From contig DATIXQ010000070.1 of assembly GCA_035518375.1 (NCBI GenBank), positions 1 to 34,178 of the forward strand: DNA of 34,178 nucleotides, in the 5' to 3' direction. Numbering within the stretch: position 1 is the stretch's first letter; the number at the start of each line of letters is the position of its first letter. Of the stretch, positions 1-6,736 are shown piece by piece. The translations under genes and the position numbers were made by a program. The notes below the pieces were generated by a model, which had not been told where the DNA came from, searched no databases, and saw nothing but the letters and a program-made list of their open reading frames with translations. The DNA comes from DATJLY01 sp035518375. Its GTDB lineage: Bacteria > Pseudomonadota > Alphaproteobacteria > ATCC43930 > CGMCC-115725.

Positions 1-576
1 CTCCTCTTGCTCCACCTCATTTCAAACCTTCCTTCCGTTCTAGGCTCGGGTAGCGGACTGTCCGCCGTTACTGTACGCTCCATACGGATATTATGGCAAG
101 TACATAATTCCGCAAAATCCTACATCCGGGGGAGTGTGGCGCACAGGACGAGCATGAGGGGGATGGGACGAAGGCTCCGTCGTCCCCGCGGAGGCGGGGA
201 CCCAGGGCCGCTGCACGGGCGCTCGCCCTGGGCTCCCGCTTTCGCGGAAGCGGCGAATTTGCCGAACGAACCCAATTTTTTCTCCCTCCCCTCGGGGAGA
301 GGGTTGGGGTGAGGGGGCCCAAGCTCCGTGCTCCGCTTCCCCCTCACCCGGCGCTACGCGCCGACCTCTCCCTGGCGGGGCGAGGTCAATTCGCCGAACG
401 AACCCAATTCGCCAAGCGATGCCAATCGACCGAACGAACCCAATTCGCGGAACGCGGCCACTTTGCCGAACGAACCCAATTCGCCACGCGACGCCATTTG
501 ACCGAACGAACCCAATCGGCCCGCTTCCGCGCCGCGCCGGCAAACCTTAAAGTCGGGAGGCCCTAGGGAGACTGGA
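1..576. repeat. Gene-free intergenic mosaic of repeats
   Basis: I find no supportable gene here. The stretch is built from several repeat types of the kind scattered between genes in alphaproteobacteria. A short hairpin lies at 184-199 (CCCCGC, loop GGAG, GCGGGG), inside a GC-rich block that reads on to about 245. A block near 283-312 contains CTCGGGGAGAGGG, and a related block near 340-385 contains GGCGCTACGCGCC. A 36-bp tandem array at 394-525 is listed separately. Open frames exist on both strands but only reflect the repeats: their translations are rich in Arg, Pro and Ser and have no ribosome binding site. The only gene-related signal is the ribosome binding site AGGGAG at 565-570, which serves the gene starting at 577. 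Confidence 0.75.
394..525. repeat. 36-bp tandem repeat array, four units plus a detached copy
   Basis: The 16-mer CCGAACGAACCCAATT starts at 394, 430 and 466, and with a last-base change at 502, so the period is exactly 36 bp. A fifth copy stands alone at 262. Each unit splits into a nearly invariant 18-bp half and a diverged 18-bp half that still resembles it, so the array probably grew from an 18-bp ancestor. On the plus strand the translation has a six-residue period (FAERTQ-like), and on the minus strand IGFVR recurs. There is no start signal or sensible context for a protein, so I treat it as non-coding. Confidence 0.8.
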
Positions 577-2118
577 ATGGACACGCTCGCCGCCGCCGAT
601 CTCGATCTCGACCGCTATTGCCTGCGCCGCTTTCTGGCCGAGCTTGGCCCCGACGAGCTCGACACGCGCGCCGAGCACCATGAGCTCGGCGAGGTGGCCG
701 CGATCCTCGACGGCAATCCCAAGGCGGTGTGGTTCAAGCATCTCGGGCCCGAGGGGGCGGAGCTCGTGGGCTCGGTGGGCGCGAGCCGCGCGCGCCTTGC
801 CCACGCCTTCGGCGTCAAGCCCGAGGGGCTGCTGCACGAGCTGCTGCGGCGTCTGAAGCTCGAGCCGCAGATCATCGAGGTTCCGCGCGAGCGCGCGCCG
901 GTGCAGCAGGTGGTCGAGCAGGGCGCGGCGCTCGACCTGACGCGCCTGCCGATCCATCTCCAGCACGGCGGCGACGGCGGCCTCTACATCTCGGCCTCGA
1001 TCGATTTTTCGCGTGACGACGAGAGCGGCTGGACCAACGTGGGCTTCCGCCGCCTCATGCTCCGCGGCCGCACCGAGACCGGCGCTGATGTCACCGCGCC
1101 GAGCGACCTCAAGACGCTCTACGAGCGCGCGGTCGCGAAGGGGCAGAAGTTTCCGGTGAGCTTCGTCGTCGGCTCGTGGCCGACCGACCTCGTCGCCGCG
1201 ACCATGCGCGTGCCGGTCGACGAGCTGGGCCTCGTCGCCTCGATGCGCGGCGCGCCGCTCCCGGTCGTCAAATGCATCACCAACGACATTCGCGTGCCGG
1301 CCGACGCCGAGTATGTCATCGAGGGCTATCTCGGCGCCGAGGGCCACATCGAGCCGGAAGGGCCGTACGGCGAGTTCCTCGGCTATTACGGCGCGCTGAA
1401 GAAGAACCCGGTGTTCCACGCGACCGCGATCACGCGGCGCAAGGACGCGCTCTTCCAGACCGCGACCATCAGCGGCCGCCATATGGCCAACACCGATACC
1501 GCGACGCTCGAGACCGTGCGTTGCGAGGTCAATGTGTGGCGCACGCTCGAGGGCGTCGTGCGCGAGCCGGTGGCCGTCTATGCCCCGGTTGCGACCGGCG
1601 GCATGCTGTCGGTGCGGGTGGCGCTGCGCCAGCGCGCGGCGGGCGAGGCGAGGTCCGCGATCATGGCGATCCTCGGCAGCACCAACGTCAAGGTCGTGAA
1701 GGTGGTCGATCCCGACATCGACATCTTCTCCGACGAGCAGATGGATTGGGCGCTCGCGACGCGCTTCCAGGCCGATCGCGACCTGATCGTCGCCGAGCGC
1801 GTCGCCGCGATCCCGCTCGATCCCTCGACAGGCGGGCATCATCAGGGTGCCAAATGCGGCTTCGACCTCACCGTGCCCTATGGCCAGAGCGGCAAGTTCG
1901 AATGGTCGGTGCCTGGCCCGCCGCGCTTTGAAGGCAAGCGCTTCCCGTCGCTCGAGGCGGCGCTCGCTGACGGACCAAAGCGCTTCGAGGAGCTGATGGC
2001 GGCCATGGGCTCGCGCGATGGCCGCGAGGTCGTGCGCGGCGTCGAGGATCTGCGCGTCAAGGGCCTGACGCGCGACGCGCAGGGCCGCTATCTCATGCCG
2101 GGAGGGGGCGCCGATTGA
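577..2118 (+). CDS. UbiD-family (prenyl-FMN dependent) decarboxylase, module A
   Basis: This is a 513-residue member of the UbiD/Fdc family, which adds or removes carboxyl groups on aromatic or unsaturated acids using prenylated FMN in the cytosol. The active-site signature is visible: an Arg around residue 158 in VGFRRLML, and the acidic motif EGPYGEFLGYYG with Glu at about 261 and 266, matching the Arg/Glu/Glu catalytic network of the family. Length is normal. The ATG at 577 follows AGGGAG with good spacing. A substrate-binding-fold gene starts 45 bp downstream on the same strand, so the two are probably cotranscribed. No ubiX-type flavin prenyltransferase gene is in the window. The substrate cannot be read from sequence; the context of VOC and Rieske proteins suggests an aromatic carboxylate. 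It is probably not the ubiquinone enzyme, because a second UbiD lies 9 kb away among catabolic genes. Confidence 0.88.
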   Translation: MDTLAAADLDLDRYCLRRFLAELGPDELDTRAEHHELGEVAAILDGNPKAVWFKHLGPEGAELVGSVGASRARLAHAFGVKPEGLLHELLRRLKLEPQIIEVPRERAPVQQVVEQGAALDLTRLPIHLQHGGDGGLYISASIDFSRDDESGWTNVGFRRLMLRGRTETGADVTAPSDLKTLYERAVAKGQKFPVSFVVGSWPTDLVAATMRVPVDELGLVASMRGAPLPVVKCITNDIRVPADAEYVIEGYLGAEGHIEPEGPYGEFLGYYGALKKNPVFHATAITRRKDALFQTATISGRHMANTDTATLETVRCEVNVWRTLEGVVREPVAVYAPVATGGMLSVRVALRQRAAGEARSAIMAILGSTNVKVVKVVDPDIDIFSDEQMDWALATRFQADRDLIVAERVAAIPLDPSTGGHHQGAKCGFDLTVPYGQSGKFEWSVPGPPRFEGKRFPSLEAALADGPKRFEELMAAMGSRDGREVVRGVEDLRVKGLTRDAQGRYLMPGGGAD

Positions 2119-2163
2119 CAGGCGCGCGCTGCGCCGTCAAATTTTGCGCAAGGAGGAATCGTC

Positions 2164-3075
2164 ATGGCCGAAGCCTTGAAGAAAGTCACCGTGTCGATGA
2201 TGAACGCCGTGCACGACCTGCCGCTTTTGGTCGCGCGCGATGAGGGCTTCTTCCGCGACGAAGGGCTCGACGTCACCATCCTCAAGACGCCGGGCTCGGG
2301 CCAGTATTCCTCCGACCACCAGGCGCTGCGCGCCAACATCTTCGACCGCACGATGGAGCAGCTCTACGACAAGGGCCAGTGCGACCAGTTCCGCATGTGC
2401 GAATGGGGCGTGATGAAGCGCGCCGTCGAATCGATCCACGAGCAGGGCCATCGCCCGGCGAAGATCGTGGCCTTGGGCTCGGCCATGTCGTCCTTCGCGC
2501 TCGTCGCCGATCCGGCCGCGCGCATCTGGGAGCCGGAGCAGTTGAAGGACCGGCCGATCGCCGTCTCGCCCTTCAACGGCTCGCACTTCACCACCTTGAA
2601 GATGCTCGACGGATTCCTCAACCGCGACCAGATCAAGACCACGTTCGCCGGCACCATGCGCGAGCGGCTCGAAGCGGTGAAGCGCGGCGAGGTCGCGGCG
2701 GCCTCCGTGATGGAGCCGTGGATCAGCGTCGGCGAGAAGATGGGCTTGCGCGTCATCATGGAATCGCATTCGACGCGGAGCGAGGCGGCAGGCGACGAGC
2801 TCGACGGGCCGACCTTGGCCAAGATGTTCCGCGCCGAGGCCGCGGCCGCCGACGCGATCGACCGCGATCCCGGCCGCTATGCGCATTATCTTGTCGACGA
2901 GGCGGGCGGCCTCATCGAAGCGCGCGACTTGAAGGTTCAGCGTCTCGTCAACGCGCCGCCCGTGCCCTACACGCGCGAGCGTTTCGACCACACCTACAAC
3001 TGGACGGTCGGCTGGGGCCTCGTGCCGCCCGGCGCCACTTACGAGAACACGGTCGACAACCGCGCCTGGCAGTAA
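2164..3075 (+). CDS. NMT1/THI5-like substrate-binding-fold protein without signal peptide
   Basis: A 303-residue protein of the periplasmic-binding fold related to the NMT1/THI5/SsuA group. The N-terminal part reads LLVARDEGFFRDEGLDV, the typical first lobe of this family. Unlike a transport binding protein, it begins MAEALKKVTV and goes straight into the first beta strand, with no hydrophobic leader, so it should stay in the cytosol. The start is well supported: AGGAGGAA lies just upstream of the ATG at 2164, and there is no longer form with a leader. It follows the UbiD gene by 45 bp. There is no ABC permease or ATPase nearby. Proteins of this fold can be enzymes: yeast THI5 makes the thiamine pyrimidine, and as I recall 4,5-dihydroxyphthalate decarboxylase is also related. 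A role as an enzyme or accessory factor for the UbiD step is inference. Confidence 0.78.
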   Translation: MAEALKKVTVSMMNAVHDLPLLVARDEGFFRDEGLDVTILKTPGSGQYSSDHQALRANIFDRTMEQLYDKGQCDQFRMCEWGVMKRAVESIHEQGHRPAKIVALGSAMSSFALVADPAARIWEPEQLKDRPIAVSPFNGSHFTTLKMLDGFLNRDQIKTTFAGTMRERLEAVKRGEVAAASVMEPWISVGEKMGLRVIMESHSTRSEAAGDELDGPTLAKMFRAEAAAADAIDRDPGRYAHYLVDEAGGLIEARDLKVQRLVNAPPVPYTRERFDHTYNWTVGWGLVPPGATYENTVDNRAWQ

Positions 3076-3082
3076 CGCGTCC

Positions 3083-3152
3083 TGTCATTGCGAGCGAAGC
3101 GAAGCAATCTCCCGCGAGATTGCTTCGTCGCCTTCGGCTCCTCGCAATGACA
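3083..3152. repeat. REP-like inverted repeat, arms facing outward (copy 1)
   Basis: The left arm begins TGTCATTGCGAGCGAAGC at 3083 and the right arm ends CTCGCAATGACA at 3152. The innermost paired part is AATCTC/GAGATT around a 4-nt centre, so the element can form a long, slightly bulged hairpin. This is a widespread intergenic repeat in alphaproteobacteria. It lies between the convergent ends of the 2164 gene and the minus-strand VOC gene, where it may also act as a bidirectional transcription end, although no T-run follows. A second element built from the same arms in the opposite order lies at 10684-10752. Confidence 0.8.
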
Positions 3153-3160
3153 GCGCGGGG

Positions 3161-3604
3161 TCAGCGCCGCGGCAGCGGGCCCTGGAATTCCCAGGTGTGG
3201 CCGGCCGGATCCTGCACGAACACTTGCGGCGCGCCGATGAGGCTGCTGTTCGAGTCGTACTTGATGCCGAGCGCGCGCATGCGGGCGCAGAACTGCTCGA
3301 TGTCCTTCACCATCCACGCGGTGTGACGGCCGGCGGGCGTCGCCGGCGCGGCGGGGCCAGGGCAGTATTCGTCGTCCTTGGCGATCAGGTGGAACTGTAC
3401 CCGGTTCTCGCTATCGCCGATCCACGCCCCCGGCACGAGATCGTCGAGCGCCTTCGGCCGCGGCAAGAGCTTCAGGCCAAGCACGTCGAGATAGAACTTG
3501 ATGCAGGCATCGAGGTTCGCGCGCGTGCACGGCACGCCCTCGTGCATCAGCCCCACGAACTCGAAGGACGGAGCTTCGGTCTTCGTTTCGAGGACGGTCG
3601 CCAT
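3161..3604 (-). CDS. VOC-superfamily (glyoxalase/dioxygenase fold) protein
   Basis: A 147-residue vicinal-oxygen-chelate protein made of two beta-alpha-beta-beta-beta modules. The first contains LDACIKFYLDVLGLKLL and the second begins RHTAWMVKDIEQFCARM. Likely metal ligands are His near 21 or 72, His94 and Glu139 in the ending DPAGHTWEFQGP. I chose the ATG at 3604 because GGGAGAGAGG precedes it on the minus strand and because the 46 extra residues of the longer open frame run into the promoter region of the divergent gene and look non-coding. It lies head to head with another VOC gene at 3690, leaving 85 bp for shared control. VOC proteins catalyse ring cleavage, isomerisation or glutathione chemistry, and the sequence does not tell which. 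Confidence 0.82.
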   Translation of the reverse strand: MATVLETKTEAPSFEFVGLMHEGVPCTRANLDACIKFYLDVLGLKLLPRPKALDDLVPGAWIGDSENRVQFHLIAKDDEYCPGPAAPATPAGRHTAWMVKDIEQFCARMRALGIKYDSNSSLIGAPQVFVQDPAGHTWEFQGPLPRR

Positions 3605-3689
3605 CGGAGCCTCTCTCCCATTTCTGCTGCGGCAATATTGACATGGGGCGCGCCGCGACACAATTTGCGTCACGCACAAGGAGGATGAC

Positions 3690-4220
3690 ATGACCGCCGA
3701 GACCGCCGTCGCCCAGAAACACGCGGCGCAGTCGCCGATCAAGGTGAAGAAGATCGGCCACCTCGTCTACGAGGTCGCCGATGTTGCCCGCACGGTCAAG
3801 TTCTGGACCGAGATGCTGGGCTTCAAGGTGTCGGACAAGAACGAGTTCGGCATGGTGTTCCTGCGCACCAATTCCGACCATCACACGATCGCGGTGGTGG
3901 AGAACAAGAAGAAGGACAAGGCGCGCGACGACCACGGGCTTCGCGTCGATCATCTGGCGCTCGAGGTCGCGAGCATGGACGAGCTCATCGCCGCGCGCGA
4001 TTTCCTCAAGGCGCAGGGCGTGCCGGTGACATGGGAAGGGCGGCGCGGGCCCGGCGGCAATCCCGGCTTCCACTGCCTCGATCCCGACGGCTACGAGTTC
4101 GAGCTCTACTGCGACATGGACCAGATCGACGCGCGCGGCCTCTCGCGCCCGCCCGAGCAGTGGAACCGCGTCAGCTCGCTCGAGGACGCCAAGGCGAAGC
4201 CGCTGCCGCAGCGGTGGTAA
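3690..4220 (+). CDS. VOC-family protein with extradiol-dioxygenase-like metal triad
   Basis: A 176-residue VOC-fold protein. After a roughly 18-residue tail, the first module begins KKIGHLVYEVADVARTVKFW and the second VDHLALEVASMDELIAARDF, ending DPDGYEFELYCDMD. His24, His88 and Glu138 form the 2-His-1-Glu set that binds Fe(II) or Mn(II) in type I extradiol dioxygenases, so ring cleavage of a catechol-type compound is a reasonable guess. It has only one paired-module domain, shorter than the classic two-domain ring-cleavage enzymes (about 290 residues). The ATG at 3690 follows AAGGAGGATGAC, a strong ribosome binding site. It is divergent from the VOC gene ending at 3161 and shares its upstream region. 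The Lys/Arg-rich C-terminal tail after residue 160 is not part of the fold. Confidence 0.82.
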   Translation: MTAETAVAQKHAAQSPIKVKKIGHLVYEVADVARTVKFWTEMLGFKVSDKNEFGMVFLRTNSDHHTIAVVENKKKDKARDDHGLRVDHLALEVASMDELIAARDFLKAQGVPVTWEGRRGPGGNPGFHCLDPDGYEFELYCDMDQIDARGLSRPPEQWNRVSSLEDAKAKPLPQRW

Positions 4221-4280
4221 GGCTTGGCTCGCGGCTGTTAGCCGGGCTTGCGGGAGCGGCGAACCGGGCCGCTATCGACT

Positions 4281-4496
4281 TCAAGCGTGGCCGACGCGCA
4301 CGCAGACGCCTTCGCCACGGAGCCGGGTTGCGATCTGCCGGATCGATCCCTTCAACTGCGCGAGGTCGACGCAGTTGTTCGCCAAGAGGGCGAGCAGAAC
4401 CGGGTGCGAGAGAACGTCGCTGAAATCGTCGCAAATCCTATCGGCGACACTCTCGAAGCCGGCTTGAAGGGCTTCCTCGAAATTCGGGCTAACCAT
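4281..4496 (-). CDS. Small hypothetical protein (71 aa)
   Basis: A possible 71-residue soluble protein starting MVSPNFEEALQAGFESVADR. The composition looks protein-like: helix-forming stretches, balanced charge, two Cys, and no Arg/Pro runs of the kind seen in false frames. On the minus strand AGGGAGCGG lies 5 bases before the ATG at 4496. I recognise no family. It lies downstream of, and in the same direction as, glnB-glnA, but the glnA terminator at 4636-4672 separates them, so it would need its own promoter, and I see none that is convincing. It could be a chance frame. Confidence 0.4.
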   Translation of the reverse strand: MVSPNFEEALQAGFESVADRICDDFSDVLSHPVLLALLANNCVDLAQLKGSIRQIATRLRGEGVCVRVGHA

Positions 4497-4635
4497 GGAC
4501 CGCTCCCTATCTGCGATCTGCTACGATTTTTACGCCGGAATACAGCGGCTTAGTGTGAACCCGCTCACATAACGCTGGATTTTCTTCGCCCTGACCCCGT
4601 CGGGGCGGTGGGCGCCTGACCTCGGGGGACCCAAC

Positions 4636-4672
4636 AAAAAGCCCCCAGGAAATCCAAGGACTTCCCAGGGGC
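4636..4672 (-). terminator. Rho-independent terminator of glnA
   Basis: Read on the minus strand, an 11-bp stem (GCCCCTGGGAA pairing with a segment ending TGGGGGC, two G-U pairs) closes an 8-to-9-base loop and is followed directly by TTTTTG. It lies about 60 bp past the glnA stop codon, in the right orientation to end the glnB-glnA transcript. Confidence 0.85.
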
Positions 4673-4733
4673 GATTTGGCGAACTCAGTCTACCATGATG
4701 AGGCGTAAGCTACTGGAACGGCACGCCTATCGC

Positions 4734-6143
4734 TCACACGCTGTAGTACATCTGGAACTCGATCGGGTGCGGCGTGTGCTCGAAGGCGTGGACTTCCTCG
4801 TAGCGCAGGTCGATGTAGCTCTCGATGAAGTCCTTGGTGAACACGTCGCCCTTGGTCAGGAAGGCGTGGTCGGCGCGCAGGTTCTCGAGCGCCTCGCGCA
4901 ACGACCCGCACACGGTCGGGATGTCCTTCAGCTCTTCGGGCGGCAGGTCGTAGAGGTTCTTGTCGATCGGGTCGCCCGGATGGATGCGGTTCTGGATGCC
5001 GTCGATCCCGGCCATGAGCATCGCGGCAAAGCCCAGATAGGGGTTGCAGGCCGGGTCCGGGAAGCGGACCTCGACGCGCTTGCCCTTGGGGCTCGACACG
5101 ATCGGGATGCGGCACGAGGCGGAGCGGTTACGTGCCGAATAGGCCAGGAGCACCGGCGCCTCGAACCCGGGAATGAGGCGCTTGTAGCTGTTCGTCGTCG
5201 GGTTGGTGAAGGCGTTGATCGCCTTGGCGTGCTTGATGATGCCGCCGATATAGAACAGTGCCGTGTCGGAGAGATCGGCATAGCCCGAGCCCGCGAAGAG
5301 CGGCTTGTCGGCCTTCCAGATCGACTGGTGCGTGTGCATGCCCGAGCCGTTGTCGCCCTTGATCGGCTTCGGCATGAAGGTCGCGGTCTTGCCGTACTGG
5401 CTTGCGACCATCGAGACCACGTACTTGTAGATCTGCATCTGGTCGCCGCCGCGGACGAGCGTGTTGAAGACGTAGCCAAGCTCGTGCTGCGAGGGTGCCA
5501 CTTCATGATGGTGCTTCTCGACGTTCAGCCCCATCTCGGCCATCGTCGAGAGCATCTCGGCGCGGAGATCGGATGTGCTGTCGATCGGCGGCACCGGGAA
5601 ATATCCACCCTTGATCGGCGGACGATGGCCGCTGTTGCCGTCGGGGAAGGCCTTGTCGGAGGAATCCGGGCTTTCCTCGGCGTCGATCGCATAAGACGAG
5701 GCCTGCATGCCGACCTTGAAGCGCACGTCGTCGAACACGAAGAACTCGGCCTCGGGTCCGAAGAACGCCTTGTCGGCGATGCCGGTCGAGCTGAGGTATT
5801 TCTCGGCCTTCTTGGCGATCGAGCGCGGATCGCGGCCATAGGGCTGGCCGGTCTGCGGCTCGAGGCAGTCGCAGAAGATGATGATCGAGGTCTGCGCCGC
5901 GAAGGGATCGAGGACCGCGGTCTCGCAATCCGGCTTCAAGAGCATGTCGCTCTCGTTGATGACCTTCCATCCGGCGATCGAGGAGCCGTCGAACATCACG
6001 CCTTCGGCGAGCACGTCGGCCGAGATCGCCTGGATGTGATAAGCAAGATGCTGCCACTTGCCGCGCGGATCGGTGAAGCGGAAGTCGATGAACTTCGCAT
6101 CGTGCTCCTTGATCATGTCCATTACTTTTTGCTCGTTCGCCAT
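4734..6143 (-). CDS. glnA: Glutamine synthetase type I
   Basis: Makes glutamine from glutamate, ammonia and ATP; it works in the cytosol as a dodecamer. The 469-residue length is exactly that of the proteobacterial GSI-beta form. The N-terminal domain (MANEQKVMDMIKEHDAKF, then VDFRFTDPRGKWQH-like text) is followed by the catalytic barrel with MFDGSSIAGWK, the Glu ligand segment GPEAEFFVFDD, and KPIKGDNGSGMHTHQS. The adenylylation site is present as NLYDLPPEE with Tyr398, so the enzyme can be switched by GlnE. The start at 6143 follows AGGAG; a longer frame to 6209 adds 22 residues that do not belong to the family. It lies 69 bp after glnB and should be cotranscribed with it from the sigma-54-type promoter at 6621-6636. 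Confidence 0.97.
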   Translation of the reverse strand: MANEQKVMDMIKEHDAKFIDFRFTDPRGKWQHLAYHIQAISADVLAEGVMFDGSSIAGWKVINESDMLLKPDCETAVLDPFAAQTSIIIFCDCLEPQTGQPYGRDPRSIAKKAEKYLSSTGIADKAFFGPEAEFFVFDDVRFKVGMQASSYAIDAEESPDSSDKAFPDGNSGHRPPIKGGYFPVPPIDSTSDLRAEMLSTMAEMGLNVEKHHHEVAPSQHELGYVFNTLVRGGDQMQIYKYVVSMVASQYGKTATFMPKPIKGDNGSGMHTHQSIWKADKPLFAGSGYADLSDTALFYIGGIIKHAKAINAFTNPTTNSYKRLIPGFEAPVLLAYSARNRSASCRIPIVSSPKGKRVEVRFPDPACNPYLGFAAMLMAGIDGIQNRIHPGDPIDKNLYDLPPEELKDIPTVCGSLREALENLRADHAFLTKGDVFTKDFIESYIDLRYEEVHAFEHTPHPIEFQMYYSV

Positions 6144-6212
6144 GGTCTCCTGTCCCGTGTCCTGGTTGTTGAAGGTTTCGGCCGGCCTCCCGCGGTCGGC
6201 CGCGGTCATATG

Positions 6213-6551
6213 CTAGATCGCGTCCTTGCCTTTCTCGCCGGTGCGGATGCGGATCGCCTCATCGATGGTGCTGATGAAGATCTTGCCGTCGCCGATGCGG
6301 CCGGTATGGGCCGCATGCTGGATGGCTTCGACGGCGCGTTCGACGAGACTGTCTTCCATCACCACCTCGATCTTCACCTTGGGCAGGAAGTCGACCACGT
6401 ACTCGGCCCCGCGGTAGAGCTCCGTGTGGCCCTTCTGGCGGCCGAACCCCTTGGCCTCGGTGACGGTAATGCCCTGGATGCCGACTTCGTGCAGCGCTTC
6501 CTTCACCTCGTCGAGCTTGAACGGCTTTATGATCGCTTCAACTTTCTTCAT
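6213..6551 (-). CDS. glnB: Nitrogen regulatory protein P-II
   Basis: The 112-residue PII trimer subunit senses 2-oxoglutarate, ATP/ADP and, through uridylylation, glutamine, and passes this to GlnE, NtrB and other targets. It begins MKKVEAIIKPFKLDEVKEAL, typical of the family. The T-loop reads GHTELYRGAEYVVDFLPK with the uridylylated Tyr51 in place. The C-terminal TGRIGDGKIF is the nucleotide-binding B-loop and adjoining segment. The ATG at 6551 gives the standard length and follows AGAGGG; the upstream in-frame start would add seven residues. Being the first gene before glnA makes it the glnB rather than the glnK type, which usually pairs with amtB. Confidence 0.96.
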   Translation of the reverse strand: MKKVEAIIKPFKLDEVKEALHEVGIQGITVTEAKGFGRQKGHTELYRGAEYVVDFLPKVKIEVVMEDSLVERAVEAIQHAAHTGRIGDGKIFISTIDEAIRIRTGEKGKDAI

Positions 6552-6620
6552 CTGTTCGCGCCCTCTTGGCAAATGCCGGGGCCGCCGTCTCCCCGATCCG
6601 GCTGCCGTAAGCCCCCGCTA

Positions 6621-6636
6621 AGCATGAGCCGTGCCA
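6621..6636 (-). promoter_or_regulatory. Sigma-54 (RpoN) type promoter of glnB-glnA
   Basis: The minus strand reads TGGCACGGCTCATGCT. Against the consensus TGGCACG-N4-TTGCW, only one base differs (A for the first T of the -12 element), and the essential GG and GC pairs are at the correct spacing. Transcription would start near 6610, giving a leader of about 59 bases before glnB. A half-site GGTGCA at 6664-6669 could belong to an NtrC binding site, but I cannot see a full dyad. Nitrogen-limited control by NtrC is what this family of operons usually shows. Confidence 0.75.
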
Positions 6637-6736
6637 GTCTTGCGGCCGCGGCCGAGCGATGCTGGTGCAGGCTCTTGCGGAGAGATACCCGGACTCTAGG
6701 CCAAAGCACAAGCACGCTGCCGCTTTTTTGGGCAGG

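Noticed and set aside
262..525. CRISPR-like pattern
   Set aside because: The conserved part is only 16-18 bp, the intervening parts are related to it, and there are no cas genes.
309..566. Possible 85-residue repeat protein with FAERTQ-like six-residue period
   Set aside because: The periodicity is a by-product of the DNA repeat; both strands give periodic products, and there is no start signal.
547..1842. 431-codon open frame antisense to the first UbiD gene
   Set aside because: The UbiD frame has catalytic motifs and a ribosome binding site; the antisense frame has neither.
4248..4553. 101-codon plus-strand frame opposite the small hypothetical gene
   Set aside because: It begins without a ribosome binding site and its composition is less protein-like than the minus-strand frame.
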